A DNA stretch of 8,476 nt from Desulfonatronospira sp. GTDB taxonomy: Bacteria > Desulfobacterota > Desulfovibrionia > Desulfovibrionales > Desulfonatronovibrionaceae. Position 1 is the stretch's first letter. Every line of letters begins with the position of its first letter. Positions 1-4,570 of this stretch are shown in pieces. Made by a program: the position numbers and the translations under genes. The stretch is from the NCBI GenBank assembly GCA_003563255.1, contig PWSL01000220.1, forward strand, positions 1-8,476. Reading direction: 5' to 3'. The notes under the pieces are model-generated. The model was not told where the DNA came from and ran no database searches. It worked only from the letters and a program-made list of their open reading frames with translations.

Positions 1-120
1 CGCTTGGCAGTGGGACTGTCCCCGCTAAGAACTAACCAGATCAAAGGCAACCAGTTTTGCTAATGAGAGATTTCAGTAACCAAAAAAATATTGTCGCGGG
101 GACTGTCCCAAGTGTGGGAT
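1..120. repeat. REP/MITE-like hairpin repeat, copy A
   Basis: The left arm GGGACTGTCCCCGC (12-25) and right arm GCGGGGACTGTCCC (96-109) are inverted repeats with a single mismatch at the centre of the GGGACTGTCCC core. The element opens with CGCTTGGCAGTGGGAC (1-16), and the right arm is followed by AAGTGTGGGATA (110-121). Both flanks recur in copy B, so the conserved unit is larger than the hairpin arms. The left edge is at the window start and may continue outside. No open reading frame is supported here. The interior (26-95) is AT-rich and does not resemble the interior of copy B. Confidence 0.75.
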
Positions 121-136
121 AATGGCGGGGGTTCAG

Positions 137-236
137 CGCTTGGCAGTGGGACAGTCCCGCACTTATTTTTGAAAATCTCATGGCTGTAACTTATTCATCA
201 GAAAAATAAGTGCGGGACTGTCCCAAGTGCGGGATA
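137..236. repeat. REP/MITE-like hairpin repeat, copy B (perfect inverted repeat)
   Basis: The arms at 147-170 and 202-225 are perfect reverse complements over 24 bases, reading TGGGACAGTCCCGCAC then TTATTTTT, with a 31-base loop. The left flank CGCTTGGCAGTGGGAC (137-152) and right flank AAGTGCGGGATA (225-236) match copy A. The inner part, from about TTCATCA through AAAAATAAGTGCGGGACTG, recurs in copy D near 2544-2570. The element is non-coding. Family knowledge: short palindromes of this kind are often dispersed in bacteria by REP-associated Y1 (TnpA-type) transposases; none is encoded in this window. Confidence 0.85.
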
Positions 237-259
237 CGAGCACTTCTTTATCTTGGGTT

Positions 260-274
260 GCGGGCTGAGCCCGC
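260..274. other. Short GC-rich hairpin in the leader of the inositol-phosphate synthase gene
   Basis: GCGGGC-TGA-GCCCGC forms a perfect 6-bp stem with a 3-base loop. Outer segments ACTTCT (242-247) and AGAAGT (277-282) can add a second stem. Only a short T run follows (TTT, then TTTT further on), so it could be a weak terminator for an upstream gene or a leader structure. The rest of 236-312 shows no convincing promoter. Confidence 0.45.
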
Positions 275-312
275 TTTAGAAGTTTTGCAGTAGATACACA
301 GAAATCTGGACC

Positions 313-319
313 AAGGAGG
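313..319 (+). promoter_or_regulatory. Shine-Dalgarno site that fixes the GTG start at 326
   Basis: AAGGAGG lies 6 bases before GTG 326. The longer open frame begins with TTG at 320, which directly abuts the ribosome-binding site and so has no spacer; GTG 326 is therefore the better start. Confidence 0.8.
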
Positions 320-325
320 TTGCTA

Positions 326-1435
326 GTGCAGGGCAGTATCAAGATTGCCGTTGTAGGGGTTGGAAATTGTGCCGGTTCGCTGATCCAGGGGATCTATTAT
401 TATAAAAACCAGAAATCCTCTGAAGCAGTGGGGCTGATGCACTGGGATATCGGGGGATACGGTCCAGGAGACATCGATGTGGTGGCAGCCCTGGATATTG
501 ACAGGCGCAAGGTGGGAAAAGACCTGTCTCAGGCTGTTTTTGCAGAGCCCAATTGCACCACTGTCTTTGAGCCTGAAATCCCTGAAACCGGCGTAAGGGT
601 CAGCATGGGAAGGATTTTGGACGGTTTTTCCGAGCACCTGCAGGAGTATCCGGACAGGCAGACTTTTGTTGTAAGCCAGGAATCCGAGCCGGACAGGGAG
701 CAGGTGGTAGAGATGCTCCGCTCCAGCCAGGCCGAAATCCTATTAAACTACCTCCCGGTGGGCTCGGAACAAGCCACCAGGTTTTATGCCCAGTGCGCCC
801 TGGATGCCGGCCTGGGGTTTATAAATAACATGCCGGTGTTTATTGCAAGCGACTCTGCCTGGGCCGGTAAATTTCAAGCTCATGGCCTGCCCGTCATAGG
901 GGATGATATCAAGGCCCAGCTGGGAGCCACTATAGTTCACCGTACCCTGGGAGATCTATTCAGAAAAAGAGGGGTCAGGCTGGACCGAACATATCAGCTC
1001 AATACCGGGGGCAATACTGATTTTTTGAACATGCTCAACAAGAGCAGGCTTAAATCCAAAAAGGAGTCCAAGACAGAGTCAGTGCAGTCTGTCCTGGGTT
1101 ACCGCCTGGATCCGGACAATATTCATATCGGACCCAGCGACTACATTGCCTGGCAAAAGGATAACAAGGTCTGTTTTCTTCGCATGGAAGGCAGGCTTTT
1201 CGGAGATGTTCCCATGAACCTGGAGCTTCGTTTGAGCGTGGAAGATTCTCCTAATTCCGCTGGTGTCGCCATCGATGCCATCAGGTGCTGCAAACTTGCT
1301 CTGGAGAGAGGACAGGCAGGACCACTTCTGGGGCCTTCTGCTTACCTGATGAAACACCCTCCTCGTCAATTCAGTGACAACACCGCCTATAAGCTTACCG
1401 AAGATTTTATCCTCAAGGGCGTTAATCAACCATAA
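326..1435 (+). CDS. ino1: Inositol-3-phosphate synthase (myo-inositol-1-phosphate synthase)
   Basis: The 369-residue product belongs to the compact actinobacterial/archaeal type of MIPS, which converts glucose 6-phosphate to 1L-myo-inositol 1-phosphate with bound NAD in the cytosol. Seen directly: an N-terminal Rossmann motif GVGNCAGSL (residues 11-19), GLMHWDIGGYGPGDIDVVAA early on, VGDDIKAQ-like IGDDIKAQ (191-198), NTGGNTDFLNM (227-237), the lysine-rich SRLKSKKESKT active-site segment (240-250), MEGRLFGDVPMNLELRL, and a C-terminal SPNSAGVAIDAIRCCKLA. The length fits the compact family (about 360 residues) rather than the roughly 500-residue eukaryotic form. It appears to be a single-gene unit with repeats on both sides. 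The product could feed phosphatidylinositol-type lipids or an inositol-phosphate compatible solute; no partner gene is present to decide. The family call is secure; the downstream pathway is inference. Confidence 0.93.
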   Translation: MQGSIKIAVVGVGNCAGSLIQGIYYYKNQKSSEAVGLMHWDIGGYGPGDIDVVAALDIDRRKVGKDLSQAVFAEPNCTTVFEPEIPETGVRVSMGRILDGFSEHLQEYPDRQTFVVSQESEPDREQVVEMLRSSQAEILLNYLPVGSEQATRFYAQCALDAGLGFINNMPVFIASDSAWAGKFQAHGLPVIGDDIKAQLGATIVHRTLGDLFRKRGVRLDRTYQLNTGGNTDFLNMLNKSRLKSKKESKTESVQSVLGYRLDPDNIHIGPSDYIAWQKDNKVCFLRMEGRLFGDVPMNLELRLSVEDSPNSAGVAIDAIRCCKLALERGQAGPLLGPSAYLMKHPPRQFSDNTAYKLTEDFILKGVNQP

Positions 1436-1459
1436 CACAATCTGACATCTCATCCGGGT

Positions 1460-1515
1460 AACCAATCAGGGGGGGAGATACCGGCCCGGGGACAGTCCTC
1501 AGGCCTTTGTGCCAC
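1460..1515. repeat. Degenerate hairpin repeat, copy C
   Basis: AACCAATCAGG (1460-1470) resembles AACCATTCAGG of copies D and F. ATACCGGC and GGGGACAGTCC follow, then CAGGCCTTTGTGCCA (1500-1514), which resembles the CAGGCCTGGTGCCA of copy F. It begins 24 bases after the ino1 stop. It is shorter and more eroded than the other copies. The rest of the 1436-1648 gap holds the hsp20 promoter and an AT-rich leader. Confidence 0.55.
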
Positions 1516-1580
1516 ATGCAAAGCGCTAAACAGATACCCTTGATTTTAAGGAAAGAAGGAATTTTTTTGCACTAACCTCC

Positions 1581-1608
1581 TTGACACTTCTGTTTTCTTG
1601 TTTATAAA
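1581..1608 (+). promoter_or_regulatory. Sigma70-like promoter for the hsp20 pair
   Basis: TTGACA (1581-1586) and TATAAA (1603-1608) are separated by 16 bases, a near-consensus housekeeping promoter. It lies 40 bases upstream of the first hsp20 start, within an AT-rich stretch. No CIRCE element (TTAGCACTC-N9-GAGTGCTAA) and no sigma32-type CCCCAT -10 box were seen at this position, so how heat induction is achieved is not evident. Confidence 0.65.
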
Positions 1609-1648
1609 TCATAATAAAATGAAACAATAGAAATGGAGGTGATTAGAT

Positions 1649-2062
1649 ATGGTAATTGATCTGAGCAGCTTTTATAATGTACCGCGGCAAATGGACAGGT
1701 TTTTTGATGAGATCTGGAAACCTTCAATGATAAGTCAAAGGAGGAATGCTTATCCACCTGTTAATATCAGCGAAGATATAAGCAATATATATGTACACCT
1801 TGAAATGCCAGGAGTACATATAGAAGATGTGGACATCACTTTAAGCGACGGAAGTCTGGTTATTAAAGGCAACCGTAAGCACGATACAGGCAATTACTAC
1901 AGACAGGAACGTCCTGCAGGCCTGTTTCAAAGGGTAATCAATCTGAATGTTCCGGTAGATGCAGATAAAGTTAAGGCAAAAATGAAGGACGGCATTCTTG
2001 ATATAGTAGTTCCCAAAGCAGAGGAAGCAAAGCCCAAAAAGGTAAGTATTGAGGCACAATAA
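1649..2062 (+). CDS. Small heat-shock protein, Hsp20/alpha-crystallin family (first of tandem pair)
   Basis: The 137-residue protein is an ATP-independent cytosolic holdase that binds unfolding proteins as oligomers (family knowledge). Seen: a short N-terminal arm with VPRQMDRFFDEIW (residues 11-23), an alpha-crystallin domain from about YPPVNISE (35-42) through EMPGV (52-56), LVIKG (70-74), the loop RQERPAGLFQRVINL (85-99) typical of bacterial class A proteins, and the signature AKMKDGILDIVVPK (110-123). The C-terminal VSI (132-134) matches the I/V-x-I anchor used in oligomerisation. ATG 1649 is preceded by GGAGGTGAT (1635-1643). The second hsp20 starts 16 bases after its stop, so the two are almost certainly co-transcribed. 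The DNA is visibly richer in A+T than the genes on the right of the window. Confidence 0.93.
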   Translation: MVIDLSSFYNVPRQMDRFFDEIWKPSMISQRRNAYPPVNISEDISNIYVHLEMPGVHIEDVDITLSDGSLVIKGNRKHDTGNYYRQERPAGLFQRVINLNVPVDADKVKAKMKDGILDIVVPKAEEAKPKKVSIEAQ

Positions 2063-2063
2063 G

Positions 2064-2070
2064 AAGGAGG
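2064..2070 (+). promoter_or_regulatory. Shine-Dalgarno site that fixes the ATG start at 2079
   Basis: AAGGAGG lies 8 bases before ATG 2079. The open frame extends back to a TTG at 2049, but that start would lie inside the previous gene and upstream of this site. Confidence 0.8.
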
Positions 2071-2078
2071 TGGTGAAT

Positions 2079-2447
2079 ATGGTCAAAGAAGTTCAGAAGA
2101 GAGAAGCAAAAAACTTACCTCGTTTTTCACCTAGTACTGATATAATTGAAAAAGAGGACGGTTTTCATATTTATATGGATATGCCCGGTGTTACGAAGGA
2201 CAAACTGAATATAGACCTGAAGGATTCAGATCTAGATATTACTGCAAGGCCGGAATTTCCAAAAATTGAAAACGCCAGCAACATACACATGGAGTTTGGT
2301 GACTGTGAATATTTGAGGAGTTTTACCATATCAGACGTGGTAGACCGAAACAATATCAAGGCCACTATGATAAATGGCGTTCTGGAACTCTATCTGCCCA
2401 AAGCAGAAAAGGCTAAGCCCCGCAAAATCGAGATTGAAGCAGGGTAG
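2079..2447 (+). CDS. Small heat-shock protein, Hsp20/alpha-crystallin family (second of tandem pair)
   Basis: A 122-residue Hsp20 with a very short N-terminal arm. Seen: PSTDIIEKEDGFHIYMDMPGV (about 18-38) opening the alpha-crystallin domain, DLDITARPEF, then NIHMEFGDCEYLRSFTI (69-84) in place of the usual R-x-E-R-x-x-G-x-F-x-R loop, and the signature IKATMINGVLELYLPK (93-108). In this signature the usual KDG/KNG is ING. The C-terminal IEI (117-119) is a canonical I-x-I anchor. The tail AEKAKPRKIEIEA closely parallels AEEAKPKKVSIEA of the upstream gene, suggesting the pair arose by duplication and diverged. Co-expression of two unlike Hsp20s suggests they may form mixed oligomers or a division of labour; that is inference. 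Repeat copy D begins 9 bases after the stop codon. Confidence 0.92.
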   Translation: MVKEVQKREAKNLPRFSPSTDIIEKEDGFHIYMDMPGVTKDKLNIDLKDSDLDITARPEFPKIENASNIHMEFGDCEYLRSFTISDVVDRNNIKATMINGVLELYLPKAEKAKPRKIEIEAG

Positions 2448-2455
2448 TCTGAAAG

Positions 2456-2595
2456 AAACCATTCAGGGGTTTAGTGGTGATGACCGGCACCAGGCCTGGG
2501 GACTGTCCCGCACTAATTTTCTAACGCTCACATCTGTCAATTGTTCATCAAAAAAATAAGTGCGGGACTGCCCCATGCCGACTGTCCCCATGCCG
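2456..2595. repeat. REP/MITE-like hairpin repeat, copy D with AACCATTCAGG end
   Basis: AACCATTCAGGGG (2457-2469) is followed by GTGGTGAT, CGGCACCAGGCCTGGGGACT and GTCCCGCACTAATTTT. The left arm at 2498-2520 pairs imperfectly with the right arm at 2551-2574 (AAAAAATAAGTGCGGGACTG plus CCCC). The loop shares TTCATCA with copy B. At the right end a 15-base unit is tandemly doubled: GACTGCCCCATGCCG (2566-2580) then GACTGTCCCCATGCCG (2580-2595). The element fills most of the 201-base gap between the second and third hsp20 genes. No convincing promoter for the third gene was found in what remains. Confidence 0.8.
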
Positions 2596-2632
2596 ATTTC
2601 GGTCTCCCCTTAATGGTTAAGTCTGAAATATG

Positions 2633-2640
2633 AAAGGAGG
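2633..2640 (+). promoter_or_regulatory. Shine-Dalgarno site that fixes the start of the third hsp20
   Basis: AAAGGAGG ends at 2640. The longest frame begins at GTG 2640, inside this site, and ATG 2643 is only 2 bases away. ATG 2649 (8-base spacing) or ATG 2652 (11-base spacing) are the realistic starts. Confidence 0.75.
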
Positions 2641-2648
2641 TGATGGCA

Positions 2649-3116
2649 ATGATGGAAAGATTACTGCCAACCAGAAGAAGCACTGCACCTGGAAGAAGGG
2701 CTCCCATGAGAACACCCATGGATATGTTTGAAATGTTTGAAGACATGTGGAGAAGTCCTTTCAGAGGCCTGGAAGAACTGGATCAGCAGTTCACCCCGGC
2801 CATTGAGGTCAGTGAGAAAGACAATGAAGTTGTTGTTCGGGCGGAAGTGCCCGGGATGAAGCCGGAAGACATGGATATCAGGGTTGAAAACAATCACCTG
2901 ATTCTAAGCGGCGAGAAAAAACAGGAGCACAAAGACGAAAAGGAAAACAATGTCCATATGGAATTCTCCTACGGACGTTTTTATCGTACCATCCCCCTGA
3001 GGGGAGAAGTGAATCCTGAAAATATCAAGGCCAAATATAAAGACGGTGTGCTGACGGTGAATGTACCTCTGGATGCAGAAAGCACAACAGCCAAGAAGAT
3101 AGCCATAGAAAGCTAG
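2649..3116 (+). CDS. Small heat-shock protein, Hsp20/alpha-crystallin family (third, stand-alone)
   Basis: The 155-residue Hsp20 has a longer, Met/Arg-rich N-terminal arm (RRAPMRTPMDMFEMFEDMW, about 16-34). The alpha-crystallin domain follows from FTPAIEVSEKDNEVVVRAEVPGM (48-70) through LILSGEKKQE (84-93), HMEFSYGRFYRTIPL (103-117) and AKYKDGVLTVNVP (128-140). The tail ends KKIAIES with an I-x-I motif (151-153). It is a holdase of the same family as the two upstream genes but belongs to a different subtype, with a full-length N-arm and the classical G-x-F-x-R loop. It lies between inverted copies of a hairpin repeat and ends in its own strong terminator, so it is probably a separate transcription unit. 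Its base composition is less AT-rich than that of the upstream pair. Confidence 0.93.
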   Translation: MMERLLPTRRSTAPGRRAPMRTPMDMFEMFEDMWRSPFRGLEELDQQFTPAIEVSEKDNEVVVRAEVPGMKPEDMDIRVENNHLILSGEKKQEHKDEKENNVHMEFSYGRFYRTIPLRGEVNPENIKAKYKDGVLTVNVPLDAESTTAKKIAIES

Positions 3117-3166
3117 AGTGGAGATGCGGTTCCGGTTGGTTTATATAACCCTGGACCGCTTCCCAT

Positions 3167-3205
3167 AAAAAAGGGGTCGCTGCCGGACGGCAGCGACCCT
3201 TTTTT
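3167..3205. terminator. Strong intrinsic terminator, probably bidirectional
   Basis: GGGTCGCTGCC (3174-3184) pairs perfectly with GGCAGCGACCC (3189-3199) across a 4-base loop. TTTTTT (3200-3205) follows, and a run of A's (3167-3172) precedes it, so it should also work on the minus strand. It lies about 50 bases after the hsp20 stop. It could also stop leftward transcription from the gene ending at 3492. Confidence 0.92.
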
Positions 3206-3234
3206 CTGACAGAAGACTGACGAATATTATAAAC

Positions 3235-3265
3235 AAGTGCGGGGTGCCGTCCCGGGTGGCCGAGG
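3235..3265. repeat. Repeat fragment related to copy F (copy E)
   Basis: GTGCCGTCCCGGGTGGCC (3244-3261) is a direct near-copy of GTGCCTGTCCCCGGTGGCC (3407-3425), and both are preceded by an AAGTGC or AAAGTGC segment. It is the most degraded member seen. The 375-base interval 3117-3491 contains only the terminator, this fragment, copy F and about 80 bases (3266-3346) in which nothing was recognised. No gene is supported there. Confidence 0.45.
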
Positions 3266-3340
3266 CGATAATTTACACAAAGTGTCGTTATAGTGTTACA
3301 GACGCGAAGATTTGTTAACCTGCACAGTCAGTACTTAGAA

Positions 3341-3490
3341 CTGGAAGGGGACTGGCTCTTTTGCCGCCGGATAGTCCGGCCGTTTTACGGTTTGAGGTCG
3401 GCAAAAGTGCCTGTCCCCGGTGGCCACTTAGCGAGGGACAGCCCCCAGGCCTGGTGCCAGTAATCACCACCGAGGACTCCCTGAATGGTT
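3341..3490. repeat. REP/MITE-like hairpin repeat, copy F (inverted relative to copy D)
   Basis: GGGGACTGGCTCTTTTGCCG (3347-3366) and CGGCAAAAGTGCCTGTCCCC (3399-3418) are inverted repeats matching at 18 of 20 positions. Inside the loop CCGGA-TAG-TCCGG (3367-3379) forms a second perfect hairpin. The segment 3435-3490, read on the minus strand, is the AACCATTCAGGG ... GTGGTGAT ... GGCACCAGGCCTGGGG module of copy D, with 23 of 24 bases matching over its right end. It finishes 1 base from the stop codon of the minus-strand gene at 3492. Confidence 0.8.
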
Positions 3491-3491
3491 A

Positions 3492-3851
3492 CTATTTTTT
3501 GAAAAGAGAACCAAGATCGCTCCTGTTTTGTCCTGCTCCGGCCATGTTGCCGAGATTCCTGAGTTCCCCGGCTCCAGAGATGGTCAGGTTGCTGGAGGCC
3601 TCCATGTACTTGCTCTTTAGTTCTTCCGGAATTTTTTTGTAGAAGTACATGATGTGCCTGCCTTCGATTTCACCGCTGACTTCATTATCAATTGGGTATC
3701 CAAAGGGCAGCAATAACATTTGAACCCCTCCCTGTTGAGTAGGCAGCATCTGAAGAATGGCCGGGTCTGTTATCTTGTTTTCCTGAGCATTCCACTTGCC
3801 GAGAACCATGTCTCCATTAACCAGCTTGACCAGTTGAATATCGTAGGACAT
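3492..3851 (-). CDS. Small Sm-like (LSm-fold) protein of unknown function
   Basis: The 119-residue soluble protein has no signal peptide or membrane segment. Its first 75 residues read as a beta-rich Sm-like domain: VKLVNGDMVLGKW, then KITDPAILQMLP, GVQMLLLPFGYP and GRHIMYFYKKIPEELKSKYMEA. The order (LVxGD/E-hhG, IxxPxhhQ, hhhxPF, hhhhhhPxEExxxxY) matches, from memory, the small Sm-like proteins known from cyanophage and marine bacterial genomes; this is pattern recognition, not an alignment. The last roughly 30 residues are low-complexity (AGELRNLGNMAGAGQN) and probably disordered. Start ATG 3851 has GAGGAG 7 bases upstream. It stands alone, divergent from cvpA-mazG, with a minus-strand promoter at 3900-3928. 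RNA binding is possible but not shown; a structural or regulatory role is equally open. Confidence 0.7.
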   Translation of the reverse strand: MSYDIQLVKLVNGDMVLGKWNAQENKITDPAILQMLPTQQGGVQMLLLPFGYPIDNEVSGEIEGRHIMYFYKKIPEELKSKYMEASSNLTISGAGELRNLGNMAGAGQNRSDLGSLFKK

Positions 3852-3895
3852 AAGATTTCTCCTCTGGGTTGTTGTGTGTTTCAGCGTTTAAAAGA

Positions 3896-3923
3896 GTTGA
3901 ATTTAATTTCTAGGTTGTATACT
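3896..3923 (+). promoter_or_regulatory. Candidate promoter for cvpA-mazG
   Basis: A GTTGAA/TTGAAT -35 (3896-3902) and a TATACT -10 (3918-3923) lie 15-16 bases apart, just short of ideal spacing. The predicted start of transcription near 3930 leaves an 80-base leader containing the hairpin at 3941-3965. Confidence 0.45.
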
Positions 3924-3928
3924 GTCAA
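3900..3928 (-). promoter_or_regulatory. Sigma70-like promoter for the Sm-like gene
   Basis: On the minus strand TTGACA (plus 3923-3928) and TAAATT (plus 3900-3905) are 17 bases apart: a perfect -35 with a 4/6 -10. The start codon is about 50 bases further on. It overlaps the candidate rightward promoter almost completely. Confidence 0.6.
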
Positions 3929-3940
3929 GGATGAACCGGA

Positions 3941-3965
3941 CAGGACGACAATACCTGTCGTCCTG
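3941..3965 (+). promoter_or_regulatory. Perfect 10-bp inverted repeat in the cvpA leader
   Basis: CAGGACGACA (3941-3950) and TGTCGTCCTG (3956-3965) are exact reverse complements with a 5-base loop. No T run follows, so it is not a terminator. Its place just downstream of the predicted start of transcription suits an operator or a leader-RNA structure. It shares no core with the GGGACTGTCCC family. Confidence 0.6.
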
Positions 3966-4009
3966 GAAAAGACTCAAACGGCCGTGAGGACCGTTGGCTG
4001 GAGAACGAT

Positions 4010-4570
4010 ATGAACGCCCTGGATATTTTTTTTGTTATAGTGCTGGGCTTTTTCCTGTTTCGGGGGGTCTACAGGGGGCTTATCCTGGAAATAGCTTCCA
4101 TAGCGGGGCTCATCGCAGGCTTTCTGGCGGCCAATCGTTTTTACATGGATGTCTATCCATGGTTGTATGATATTTTAGAGAATCAGACCTGGGCCCAGAT
4201 TATCAGCTACCTGAGCATATTTTTGGCCACTATGGCTGTGGTGGCACTGCTGGCGTTTTTTTTAAGGAGACTTTTGCGACTGGTTATGCTGGGCTGGCTG
4301 GACCGCCTGGGCGGGGGGCTGTTGGGGTTTGTCAAGGCGGGCCTTATCTGCAGCATTGCGCTACTTCTCCTGACTGTTTTTCTGCCCTCTGAACACAGCC
4401 TGATTGTGGAATCCATGATTGCACCCTACCTTATTGCACTAAGTGACAGTCTGGCTTCCTATCTGCCCCAGGACCTGAAGGAGGGTTTTTCCCACAAGGT
4501 CCGCGAAGCAGCGGACATGTGGGAACATGGCTTGGATAAACTTTTCAGGAATGAGGCTGGTCAAGAGTGA
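4010..4570 (+). CDS. cvpA: CvpA-family inner-membrane protein
   Basis: The 186-residue protein has four hydrophobic segments (about residues 3-19, 24-41, 62-86 and 102-125) and a soluble C-terminal tail. Family features: MNALDIFFVIVLGFFLFRGVYRG at the N-terminus, where the D near the start and the G-x-x-x-G spacing are typical, LEIASIAGLIAGF, and LDRLGGGLLGFVKAGLI before the last segment. CvpA was named for colicin V production in E. coli; its biochemical role is not settled, with links to envelope-stress tolerance. ATG 4010 follows a weak GGAG (4000-4003). The stop overlaps the mazG start by 4 bases, so the two are translationally coupled. The tail (about 126-186) is amphipathic and less conserved. 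Confidence 0.85.
   Translation: MNALDIFFVIVLGFFLFRGVYRGLILEIASIAGLIAGFLAANRFYMDVYPWLYDILENQTWAQIISYLSIFLATMAVVALLAFFLRRLLRLVMLGWLDRLGGGLLGFVKAGLICSIALLLLTVFLPSEHSLIVESMIAPYLIALSDSLASYLPQDLKEGFSHKVREAADMWEHGLDKLFRNEAGQE

Noticed and set aside
1..240. CRISPR-like array suggested by repeated GGGACTGTCCC units
   Set aside because: Units are inverted, spacing is irregular and there are no uniform spacers or cas genes; they are hairpin repeats.
2374..2559. Small plus-strand frame across the end of the second hsp20 and repeat copy D
   Set aside because: It overlaps hsp20 out of frame and continues into the hairpin repeat; no independent ribosome-binding site.
2586..2592. CCCCATG as a sigma32 -10 box upstream of the third hsp20
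   Set aside because: It belongs to the repeat's tandem unit, and no CTTGAA-type -35 lies 13-17 bases upstream.
3361..3642. Plus-strand open frame of 93 codons
   Set aside because: It begins inside repeat copy F and runs antisense through the Sm-like gene; no ribosome-binding site and no family pattern.
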